Shown piece after piece: positions 49,512-60,102 of a stretch of 64,000 bases of DNA (positions within the stretch are counted from its first letter, which is position 1; each line of letters opens with the position of its first letter). This stretch comes from Paracyclopina nana (taxonomy: Eukaryota; Arthropoda; Copepoda; Cyclopoida; Cyclopettidae): NCBI GenBank assembly GCA_019096065.1, contig JAGUCH010000005.1, positions 2,108,001 to 2,172,000 on the forward strand. The letters run 5' to 3'. A program made the position numbers and the translations under genes. Under the pieces are notes generated by a model. It did no database searches. It was given only the letters and a program-made list of their open reading frames with translations, and was not told where the DNA came from.

Positions 49512-50739
49512 GTGCTGAGAAATATTGCTTACGTTAAGTTAACTTAATTTTACAGGGGAAGAGATGCTATCAAGAAAAGCAGTTTGCTACAATTTTGATG
49601 GAAAGAAAACTCGTTAAAAATGGTTGGTTTACCGTGAAAAGAGAATCCTTAGGTTTTTAAGCGGTATGATGTCGTTAAATCAATTAGAGTTAATTTAACA
49701 TAGCATAAATGCTAACGTTTAAAACCGGTAATTTGTGTTGTCAATTTCTTCCTATTTTAAGCTGTCTTTCCACACGGAGATGGATAAATGAGTCTTAACA
49801 ATGCCAAACGTTAGACATCGTAAAGGCATAATGTGGAAAATTCGTCCAAGCATTTATTCAGGCTCAGTTCAGCTACAAATTGAGGTGATTTTTTTATTTC
49901 AAATTGATAAGGCTTCACGAAAGTTGGTATCAATCAATCACTCAGAAGAGAACTTTTATTAAAAATGTAATTGAAATGCACATGTCGTGGGCCATCACAA
50001 AAACATAATGGATGGTAATGCGATGACGTCATTTGTAGGCTATTAATAAGCAAAGTGTGTAATATGCGTGCATTTCAAATTCACAATAATATAATAGTGC
50101 CATTTACCATATGCATAACTATCGTCAATAGCAAGCAAGACAAATGTAGTTAGGTAAACTGACACGAGAGCTTTTTGGTGTCGCTAGTGGTCAGGGGGGC
50201 TTATTTTGCTCAAGATTCAAAAATATGCTTTTTAAAAGCAATTTATTTTTATGGACTAATTCAGATATTCTTTTCCATGCACTGAATTTGAAGGCGAAAA
50301 GAGAAGTTTTTATTCAATTTTCACCCCATACCACACAGAATCTCAGCGAGTAATCTGCCACTCTAACAAAACCGTGTCGCCACCTTGCGGAATTTTGAGA
50401 CCCTAATAAAGCTCATTTATCGTGCTTGCTATTCGAACCCAATAGGCGTACTTTTCTTTTTTTTATACCTAGAACCTTCAATACATACCATAAATCATTT
50501 TCAATAATTACTGCAATACATGCTCCCCAATAAGGATCTTAAATAGCCTTTTTAAAAAAGCTCTTCTTTTTTCTACCTCAATCGGAGTAAAAAGCTAATT
50601 AAAGATTCTGAGCCTTTGGAAATGCACGCGAGGTCGAAAAAAGGCTTAAAATAGATCCTCAAACTGCTTCTTGTGGCTCGTAATTGGACAAAGGTATTAC
50701 AAAGTGATGCAAGAGGAAAAGTGTAGTAGTGTCAATTTT
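49512..50739. other. intergenic, no supported gene
   Basis: AT-rich DNA with a partial CTCF-like match (GCCACCTTGCGG) near 50390. No exon series or RNA gene recognised. Confidence 0.4.
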
Positions 50740-50773
50740 CTATAAGCCTATGGCGTGAAGTCGCTAGATTCGC

Positions 50774-50785
50774 AGCGCCATCTAG
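50774..50785 (-). promoter_or_regulatory. CTCF-like motif
   Basis: CTAGATGGCGCT on the minus strand matches the CTCF core AGRKGGCRS. An identical 12-mer in the same orientation is at 51086-51097. Confidence 0.3.
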
Positions 50786-51085
50786 CCCGGCAACTTTGCC
50801 CAGTACATTTGACATGGCTACACTACATAGGCGACCACTAATGAGCTATTTTTTGGCTTTTGGTGCCCTAATTCTAAAAACTTAATTAATATGACATAGT
50901 CTACGGATAAAATGGCACCCTTTCAAACCATAAAACCATATGCAACTCACGCAAATTTCCAAGCTTTTCATTCCTGAAACCAATTTTTGCTAACCTAGCT
51001 CCGCGGATCAGCCAATCAAATCGCCGCTCGTGATCACGTGACAAGTTTCGCGCGCGACAGTTTTTCCAAATATACTTGCCCAAAA

Positions 51086-51097
51086 AGCGCCATCTAG
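51086..51097 (-). promoter_or_regulatory. CTCF-like motif
   Basis: Second exact copy of CTAGATGGCGCT, lying in the right terminal part of the candidate MITE. Confidence 0.3.
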
Positions 51098-51128
51098 CGA
51101 AAAAGTTTGTCCCTCCAATGGCTTATAG

Positions 51129-52006
51129 GTATAGGAATTTCGTTCACCCACGCTTCAATCAATGCACTTTGAGTGCTACTTTTAGCTTCCTGCTTTAGGC
51201 AAGGTAGAAAAAAAGTGATGCCCAAAAATAGGCGCTGATTTTCTGAATAATTGCGTAGCTTTTTGCGTAGCATTTAGCAGGTCTTGCTTTTACTTCGAAA
51301 GTTCGCTTCAAAATGTAATGAAATTGCGTTTTAGATTGAACTGATCAGTCTCATTCATCCAGTTTGCCCACCTCAATTAAGGTGTTGTTTTTCCTTCCTC
51401 CGCTTAATAAAGGGGTATTAAATCCTCCTCCACAAATATTTATCGGCCAAGGGGGGAAATGTACGTAGTTCTTCTTCTACTACTTCTACGTTGGTTGCTT
51501 TTGAACGTACTACTACGTTCATTGAAGGGCTGAGCAGTCAACTTGTTTTTTTAAAGGAATCCAGTAACGATGATGATTTAGGTGTTTTCAACACTTGTTT
51601 TGCAATGACTGTCTAGAATTATGGTTTTCTTCCTTGTTGTGGACAGAAAAGAGTAATCTGAGCCAGTGCTAGAAGATATTCTGCTATTTGCCTGCCCAGG
51701 AAATGCTTTATGGTTGACATACTACTACCAGGCAAATTACCACAAATAATCTTGCATGTCATAGTGGTAAGTGATCATAATAGTTTGGCAAAGTGATTAT
51801 TTACACTACAAGCTAGGCAACCTTGACACACTAATGCAAAATATTCCGCTAACTAAATCTTTCTTGTATATTTAATAAATCAAGTTGGAGATAATTACCA
51901 GTTACAATTGTTGATTAGCTCTACCAGGAAAATGATTCCAGGGATCATTAAAAAGTAAACAATGAGTGGAAACCAAACTAATTGGACAAAAACAATAGAG
52001 ATGATC
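51129..52006. other. intergenic, 3' side of the SLC22 gene
   Basis: AT-rich. An ATTAAA variant signal on the minus strand near 51870 could end the SLC22 transcript. Nothing else seen. Confidence 0.35.
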
Positions 52007-54226
52007 CTAATGATTTACATGATCATCTGCAACTACATCTTTTAGGCACCCCAAACACTTTTGCTTGTTCATAGAGATGTCCAAAGCATCTTGTAAAGTT
52101 TGGGGTAATGGTAATCCAGCAGTTTCTGGTAAAAGCAGGGCAGCAAATCCTGCAACAACTGAGATTCCTCCCATTAAAACCATAGGTGAGGGAGTCCAGT
52201 AAACTGCCAGAGCATCAACCAGCAGGGAAAATACGGAGCCAAAACGAGCCATTGTGCTACAATTGCCCACTGCTGTAGTTCTTATTTGAGTGGGGTATAA
52301 TTCAGCTGTAAACTGGTAAACCACAGCAAAACTTGCTGAGGCCAACATTTTCCCCAGGAGAGCAAAGCAAACCTAACATTAAGGAAATCAAGCAATTTAG
52401 CATTTCCTGAAAATGAAAGTTCCTCACCTGAGCAATTGATAAATGCTCATATTCAGATAAAAAGCCAGCAATTATGCATGAAAGTCCAGCCACAGTCTGG
52501 CAAAAAGCCAAGATTGGCATCCTTCCCCAACAATCCATGGTTGACATGGCAAAAATGTACCCTGGGATTTCAATGAAAGCAACCAGCAAGAAGTTGGTAT
52601 GAACATTGCCCAAGAGATTGGTTGATCCATAGGAAAGCCCGTAGTAGCAAAACGTCACACTGAACCACTGAAAAAATAAATTCAAAGTCCTCCAAAAAAT
52701 TGGGAGTGGCCTGAATGTGTCCAAAATGTTCAATTGTCTCTCCCCAATTTTTTCATTTCCTAAGTGTACTCTTGTAGATGAAGTTTCTCTTGTGAATTGG
52801 CTCATATTAGGAATCTATAAAAAGGCCACAATTATTAATTGGGTTCCTTTTCTTAAAATAGTAGGTTTACCGTTTTTCCATTAGCTTTGGCTCCCTGAAG
52901 TACGATTTCTTTGGCCTTTTCATTGGCATGATTTGCCAGCAGCCATCTTGGTGATTCGGGCAAAACCAGCCACAGTAAAGATACTCCTATAATGGGAGCA
53001 TAAGCTACAAGCTGTAGAGTGACCCAGTCCCTTAGAAAGTAAGCTTCCAGTCCCAAAATCACTTGTCCCAAAGCAAAAGGAATATTTATGGCAATGCCTA
53101 GGTAAGCTGAATATTTGGGCCCAGTGAATTCCACACACAGGACAAAAGCAATCATAAATAGGCCTTTGGCACCAAATCCAGTGATGAAACGCATCACAGC
53201 AAACCAAATTGCTGTGGGCATAAACGCTCCCAGAGTCCCACTAGCTGATGTCAAAAAGATACCAAGCATCAGAGCCTTTTTCCTGCCAAACTTGTCTGCA
53301 ACCAAACCAAATGAAAAAGAGCCAAGCATCAACCCAACCTATATAAAAAAAACTATCAGTACTATATTATTATCTAGAAATTACTATCTTACCATGTAGA
53401 TTGAGCCAATTATATTTTTGAAAAACTTTTTGTGGCAAGTCAGTCCAAATTGGGTTACGATGGAGCTCTGAACGACGGACTGGTCAAAAATCAGCTCCTC
53501 ATGTGAACAAGTTATTTGGAGAGCATCTCCTTGACTGATTTCATCTAGAAATTGGGAACATGATACCACTTCCATGAATGAGCCATTGAGGCTGAGCACA
53601 TCACATAAGTGCCCACTGTCCAAATCTGTCTTTGACGGAGAAGCTGCGAGGACAAAGTCTGGAAAAGTGCCATTTGTTGCGTAAGAAAGGTCGATCGAGG
53701 CTGAATCCTCGCAATAGGGAATAGAGCATCGATGCCTACAAAATCAAAGATGTCCTTATGTAATTTCAGGCAAGATTTCAAGCTTCAATTACCTGCCTTA
53801 TGAAAGAGCTATACCAGCAATGAAGGCTTATTTTTCAAAGATTAATTAAGCTCGCCAATCAAGGCTTGGTACTTATAGCCATTGTTGTTTGCATCGAGAG
53901 ACTTGACCTTGATTTGGCCCATTTAATGCAAGTAACAGGATCTCAATATTTTTGCCAAAATGCAGAACAAAAACTTGCTTCGATGCCAAAACTGGTGTGC
54001 GTTTACTTACTTTGGAACAAATCCTGTGAAAGCATAGGTGATGGTGGCAATCCCATTTGCAGCTGAAACTATCCACAACCAAAAGAAAATTCTCTTCTGC
54101 CATTTCCCAAACTACGCACATATTTTTTTATCCACGTGTGAGAAAGCAAACACTAAAAATGAACTTAATAGTTACCTGTCCAATTTCTTGGAGAACCTTT
54201 TCGAAATCAAACCACTCCGCTTCCAT
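52007..54226 (-). CDS. SLC22-family organic ion transporter, six exons, 571 aa
   Basis: Exons on the minus strand are 54226-54176, 54111-54011, 53735-53393, 53338-52871, 52814-52428 and 52372-52007, with exact phases; four of the five introns are 54-64 bp. The start MEAEWFDFEKVLQEIGQ and FGKWQKRIFFWLW is the classic SLC22 N-terminus. The large extracellular loop begins HRCSIPYCE and carries an NGT glycosylation site. SSIVTQFGLTC and SIYMVGLMLGSFSFGLVADKFGRKK are the TM2 and loop 2-3 signatures, LPESPRWLL follows TM6, and FTAELYPTQIRTTAVG and LPETAGLPLPQT are near the end. Twelve membrane spans are expected, at the plasma membrane. Whether it is OCT-, OCTN- or OAT-like and what it carries cannot be read from the sequence. 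Confidence 0.92.
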
Positions 54227-56048
54227 GTTTGGCAGCTTATGTTCACAATGAACTTCAAATGGGGCGTGAGTATTTGGGAAAACATGCACAATCAAATACA
54301 CGTTTTTTTAATTCCATTTCCGAACCTTTAGAAAAGTTCATAGCTCAAAGTTATAACAAAACCAGAAAAAAGTAAAACTTTCTCTACGGGCGAAATTGAG
54401 CATTATGAATTTGAATTTTGAGTGCTAGGGGAATAGTGATATTTTGTTTTCAGTAGAGAGGGCACTACGCATTATTTTTGCCTGATCTGGCGTCCAGAAT
54501 AAAATAAGAACTACTGCCATGAATTTTGTTTCTTCATTTTAGACAATGATAAATATTCATGGAAGTCTGCTCATAGTTTATTCTATTTGTTAGGAGCCAT
54601 GAACTACGGTCCCCGAGTCTTGTAAAAATGTGACAAAGAAAAGCAATGAGACTTAGTAAAAACTTTCGTGAACTCCCTAGCGAAAATATTCAATAAACTT
54701 CCCATAGATCCTAAAGAATCATAATTATGAGAGGGTATATGTAAGGAATAAATTAACATGGATATTTTATCCGATTTTAAGAGTACATAGTAGTTTTCAA
54801 ATATCTCATTTCGTGAATGCAACTTTAAATGAATCCAGTATTGAATCCACCAAAAAGTGGAAACCAAATCATGGCATTCTTGATTGATTTATTAAATTTC
54901 AATGACTTGGCGACGTCTTCATTTTTCCATGAATAATTGGTCAACTTAAGTAAGGTTTTGTATTTTGGTTGCCAATATATGAGCCGATTTGTAATGCCAA
55001 GTTCTTCTTCATATACTAGGATGGTGTAACATTTAATTAAGACAGGACAGAGCCTCCGAAACTCAATATTTATGCATGCTCGAAATATCTAAGATATTCT
55101 GCAAACAATTGATGTAAGCGCAATGATGCACTAAAGACAACATTGCGCTACATTCATCTTTGCGCTCATTATCAGCGTTTTAATGATCGTTAAAAATGGA
55201 TAACATAGAATAGAAATTCCTTTGCACAAAAGGTTCCAAAAAAGATTTTGCATCACTTAAAGAGTGGACAAGCTATTTTGCGATCTCAGCGCGTAGACTG
55301 AAATTTCATTAGAGTGGGTCGGAATTATGATTTTGATGAAACGAGCCAACTTATTTGGGCCAAAAAAATTGCATGTTTTCCATTAAACAATGACTTAATT
55401 TCTTTAATGAAATAGGAGCATATAATTAAAAATCATCATAGTTGGGCAATTCCTAACACAAGCTTTCATTTTCACCATTTTAGTCGCATTTTTGCTTAAG
55501 TTCTGCAAAAGAAAATTGCTTGGCTCAGTTAGTCAAACCTTTCCTGAAGCAGCAGCATCTCGGCGGAACTTATAAGTTATTATCACTCAACTACACTTTA
55601 AACAGCTATTAGCGCAGAAAATCGCTGAGCACGGGCTGGCTTTTTTCGACCCACAAAATTGAACGTCCGCTCTTTTTAAGTGATGCAAAATCTTTTGTTC
55701 CAAAGTAAATAGGCCCACGTGCATCAAATACACGTTTTGTTTTCGTTTTGGATCCAAGCTAATCTAGCAATTTCGGCAAAGTTTATCTTCCAGAGCTGTA
55801 TTTCCAACGATCTTGAAAGCCATTTTCCTCTATTGGATTCAGTATAGGTCCACATTTGTAATATAGGTCACTCCCACAATCTGGCCATTGATCAATATGA
55901 TATTGGCGATAATTGTTCCAAAATACACACAGTACTCTAACAATTATTCTAATTACGTTTCCTTTTTTACCGGAAAATAAATCTACAATTCACTAAACCT
56001 CGAAACATTCCGTCAATCAGACAGATTAGCAAAAATGGTAAAATTGAG
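54227..56048. other. intergenic, no supported gene
   Basis: AT-rich DNA between the 5' end of the SLC22 gene and the 3' end of the two-domain secreted gene. Short frames such as 54604-54867 show no family signature. Confidence 0.4.
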
Positions 56049-56054
56049 TTTATT
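56049..56054 (-). terminator. polyadenylation signal of the two-domain secreted gene
   Basis: AATAAA on the minus strand, 66 bp downstream of the stop codon at 56120. Confidence 0.55.
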
Positions 56055-56119
56055 CTTGGTACAAGAAGGTTTTTCCTGTAATGCATAGCATTCTGGGCCA
56101 TTTCATCAAATTAGAAGCC

Positions 56120-57571
56120 TTAAAGAAATTGCTTCCAAGCAGCCATCATAAGCATTGGAGAAGCTTTGGAAGCTATTTGCTTCACGCCCTCATTTATCAT
56201 TGATACTTGGAAGACGTCTTTTCTGCTTGAAAAGGAGCTTGAAGATCGTGTGTTAAATGAGCAGAAGACAACTTTTTCTCCATCCAGCTCAGGGCATTCC
56301 CATTTCTCAGAGTTTTCTTGGTGACCAGATATAAAAGCATGGGATTGCATCAAGTAAGCAATGCCAATGTTGAGCACATCTCCTTCAACCCATAAAGTGA
56401 GATTTCTAGGGCTCACTTTGTTGCCAACAAAGCCATAATCTCCAGTTGCAACAGTGTGGTTAAACTCCAAAAGTGTCACCTGTCCAGGCGTCAAGGTGGC
56501 ATTTCTCTCCTCTCGAACTGATTCAAAGGATCCAGTTGAAATTGAGGTTCTGCTGATATGCTTCACTTGCACTTTGAAGGAGCCATTTGACGGAATTTGT
56601 ACCTTACATTCAGAGTCGTAACTTGGACCAAGGGGGCCCTTGAAAAGTCAATCATTTTCTATCAAAAATCAGGGGGGTCTCGTAAGTGAGTTCTTGACGC
56701 AAGTTTTGCATGCCAAAATCACCAAATCTGTTTGTCTTAGCCTAGGTGGCGCTAGTAGTTCTTACTACATAGCGCGTGAGCTCAAGTGATGTGTCAGTCA
56801 TGGAAGCAAGCGGGCTAATCTCACGCGTCTTCAAAAGAGCTCCTAGATAAGTTCTGTATTTTTTAAAAAAGTATGCAATTTGGGCACTTTTTGATAATTT
56901 AAGGCAGGTTATGGAAATTTTTGGAAGTGAAATCCACAGAATTATATTGAAATTTTGTCTTGAAGCCTACCACAGCTCAGTCAGACTGTGTGCTATAGTA
57001 CAGCAGCGACAAGAACTCACCTTATTACTATAGATCATCTTGTCAAAAATAATAAGTTTCATCAACTTACCTGGCTCACTTCAATCTCGAGTTTTTCCCA
57101 AGATGAAGCTGTATTCCCACTTAAAAATACATCACTACTTTGATGAAAGTCTAGATAAAGTCTAGAGCTGCTTGATTGTGCCTGGCATGGCAGCCATTGC
57201 TGGGTGTACGCTCCTTGGTAATTTCTGTCCTTCAAATGTCCAATTGCCCCTTTGACTTCCTCCCCATCGAAAAGCAGAGTCAAGTTCCTGGGATTGTAAT
57301 CAGTCCAAAACATACTTGAAGGATTTCTATAGGTGATAACTTGAGCTAAGCCTTTGACCAAAGTTATTTTTTTGGTACTCTTGATGCTGGTTTGGACATC
57401 GCCAAAATTGGATTGCTTCTGATGGATGTGTTTGATGGTGACCAAGACTTCATTGCCTAATTTTTGGTTGCTGTTGTATCCTCCAAAAGCAGAATCAAAG
57501 CAGTCTGAATCAACTGTGTAACAATTGGCCAGAGTTGGCACCAAAATTAGTAGGAAGTGTAGCTTCTTCAT
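56120..57571 (-). CDS. secreted protein with two copies of an unrecognised domain, 339 aa
   Basis: Exons are 57571-57071 and 56638-56120, joined in phase 0. The signal peptide is MKKLHFLLILVPTLANC. Domain 1 (about 38-165) and domain 2 (about 180-335) share an order of landmarks: VTIKHI / VQVKHIS; PRNLTLLFDGEE / PRNLTLWVEGDV; GAIGHL / GIAYLM; WLPC / WECPE; SSSSRL / SSSSFS; DVFLSG / DVFQVS. Each copy has an NLT glycosylation site just after PR. The intron falls between the domains, so each exon encodes about one copy. No known family is recognised and there are no membrane segments after the signal peptide. A minus-strand TATA box is at 57622-57629 and AATAAA at 56049. Confidence 0.75.
56670..57042 (-). 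mobile_element. 372-bp MITE, copy 2, inside the intron of the secreted gene
   Basis: Reverse-complement partner of 47373-47744, filling almost the whole 432-bp intron (56639-57070). Without it the intron would be about 59 bp, the usual size here. It carries CTAGGTGGCGCTAG at 56742-56755, a good match to the CTCF core. Confidence 0.7.
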
Positions 57572-57621
57572 CTTGAACTTCGCGGCCCAAATGATTCAGA
57601 AGTTCTGAACCTTATCAGATT

Positions 57622-57629
57622 TTATAAAT
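57622..57629 (-). promoter_or_regulatory. TATA box of the two-domain secreted gene
   Basis: TTTATAAA on the minus strand, about 51 bp upstream of the ATG at 57571. A start near TTCAG about 25 bp downstream of it gives a short leader. Confidence 0.5.
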
Positions 57630-57639
57630 GTGTCAACCT

Positions 57640-60102
57640 TAAACACTATGAGGTTAAGCGCAAAAAAAAATTGATAAGTCACCTAGAACAACAACAAATT
57701 GTACTTAGCATGACCCTTAGTGCACTGATGAAAGTCTCACATTTTTATGACGTGATCAAAATCAAATAATGATAAAAAGTTTCTCGGAATTTTCCAAAAG
57801 CACATTGAATCATTTTTTGCACGCAAATGTGAAGAGGTTTCAGCTTTTGAATCCTCAACAGTATGCAAATATTTAATTTTGCTTCATGAATTAAAAGTGC
57901 ATCACAATTTGAAATCATCTACCGAAGGATGCACATCTTCCTTTTAGACAATTTAATCTTACAATCCGGATTGTCGATTGCATAAAATATCAGCACCAAA
58001 AAAAAAAATGCGAAAATCTTTCTAAAAATAACGTTTACAATTCAGCTCAAAATACTCAGAACAATTACGATCGTTCGTAAAATGAACTGGGGAAAATGCT
58101 CACGTTTCAACGCCGAAGTTTTAAGCTCCAATTGCAGCAAGGCTTCGTCGCATCAAGATATCCTAATCGCCTCTGTATGGATATATGTCTCGTAGCAAAA
58201 ATGATGCTACGCAAGTTCTGCTCCCATATAATGGCCAAAAGAGGACAAATTACTCGATGGCCCAAAATGAAGAAATCCGGATCAAGCTTTTCACCAAGCC
58301 TTATTGATGGCATCCTCTGCGTACGTATAGCCCAATTGTACAAATGCAAGTAAAGACATACTCGGTATCTCGTCTACGTGTTAAAATACAGATGATTCAA
58401 AGTTGTATAAACGAAAAAAAAAAATTCAATAATACAATTTTGTGATAGATAGCATTTAAATCATGCAAGGAACTTTCTTAGCCTATTCGGGGATGCGACG
58501 CCCTTTTTGGAGCCAAAAAGACGCTTCATTTTTCTTGTAGATACCATATGATAAAGATTAGAACCTGTTTGATAAACTGATTTAATGATGCAAGTACTAG
58601 TTTAATTAAAAAGCTTTTTAAAAACTCCTCAGAGCTTTCCATGACACCAGCCTGAATCATGATAATCATTTCAATTAACTCTACTTATAAAGGGAAATCT
58701 TATTTGCAGACAACGCCACATTTTTGAGTAAATGTAAGTATTTTAAGTAGTACGCACGAGGAAGCCTCAAATACAGGAGAATACAAAAGAAAGTCAGAGA
58801 AGGCGCAGTGTACGTATTTATACTCATTTAGCAAATTGTGCTACATTAGGGACTTGAAAAAGATCTGCATTTTTATTTGAAGTTGCATCTACGAAAAAGG
58901 GTAGGATACATCTAGTGGATGTTTGAGCTCTATTGTATCAGGTAGCTTCGATTTGTGTATTTAGTGCGGAACTCACCAACACCGACCCTATACATCCTCT
59001 GGCTTTTTTGGATAACGCTTCATTAACGCCTTTCTACAGAGTGTTGCAAGGGTACTTGCAAAAAAGACGCGCCTAAGAAAAGCAGAGAACAAATGAAGCA
59101 AAAAAAAAACCCTAGTCGTCTGGCCATTGTCTTCATTAATCCAATCTCTCAATGTGACTGGTCTAAAAAGCACTATTTCATCAAAATTCCAAATAACTCC
59201 AAAAAATACACTTGGCAATGTTGCATTTGACTTCTTTTAAACAAATAGTTTGTAAAAGAAGTGCAAATTCATCCTGCTCCAGAGCTTGATCTGCTTGAAA
59301 GCAACACGTGGCCAATTAGGTGATTTTAAGCCTATATTTACTCAAATGCTGCTGTCCAAGTGTCAGTGCCTGTTTGTGGCGCTCTCAGTGAGAGCTCCTC
59401 AGCATTTGTTGACATTCCTTACTGAGTTTGGTGGTGGTGTCCTCAACAGTTGATCAGTAGTTGAGAGTGGCGAGCCTCGAAGACAGTGGTAATTTACTAC
59501 ATGTTAATAATCTCATCAAAGAGGTGAAAGCCATTATCAGGCACTCACTATTGACAACCTTATCAGCTGCTTTACAACTTAACCACTATTAACATGTCTG
59601 CACTCTGCATTAATGATTTACAATTTGGCATTGATTACCTCTCCTATGCAACATATTATTCACCTCCCCAAAGAAGATGAAGAAGAATTGATAAATTGCT
59701 CTCAATTCCCCATCAGAAGAATGTTTGCTTTTGAATAAGTCTAAAGCAAATTTATCTCCTCCCTGTTGTTGTTCATGCTACTATTTACTGCGACCAGATA
59801 AAGGCAGCAAAATTCTTTATCTCTTGCTCGGCCTCTCCAACAGTTGATCAAAAGGCGCTGCTTAATTGAAAAGTGTGCAATCAAATGGAAAGATGTTTGG
59901 ATTAAGGATCTAATCCGAGTAGCCTAGATCCAGTTGTGGCGCCAGATACATGAGAGTGAGCCTCAAGATGTTGCTGTGGCGCAAATAAGAATTGAGTGGT
60001 GGTGGATGTTCATGCCTTCCTCAACCAGCCAAAGCAATTTCACTCAGATCAATAATGTCATTCCGAAATCACCCACCAACTCAGCTTTTGAACAGCCTCA
60101 CC
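57640..60102. other. intergenic / 5' region of the receptor guanylate cyclase
   Basis: No supported gene. A minus-strand frame at 58988-59218 (TLRDWINEDNGQ..., LCRKALMKRYPKKPEDV) is protein-like but unassigned. Several TCAGTG initiator-like sites (59363, 59386) and CTCAACAG / CCAACAG acceptors (about 59450, 59842) occur upstream of the first coding exon, so the leader structure is uncertain. Confidence 0.35.

Larger units (their letters stand above)
50740..51128. mobile_element. candidate 389-bp MITE with imperfect terminal inverted repeats
   Basis: The left end CTATAAGCCTATGG and the inverted right end CTATAAGCCATTGG agree. Further in, both ends carry TCGCTAGAT. Trimming to TAAGCC leaves TA on both sides, suggestive of a Tc1/mariner-type TA duplication. 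AGCGCCATCTAG occurs at 50774 and 51086. No second copy is in the window, so the call rests on the termini. Confidence 0.4.

Noticed and set aside
58988-59218. Minus-strand frame with TLRDWINEDNGQ and LCRKALMKRYPKKPEDV
   Set aside because: Interrupted by a poly-Phe/T run, no recognised family and no good splice borders; kept only as a note.
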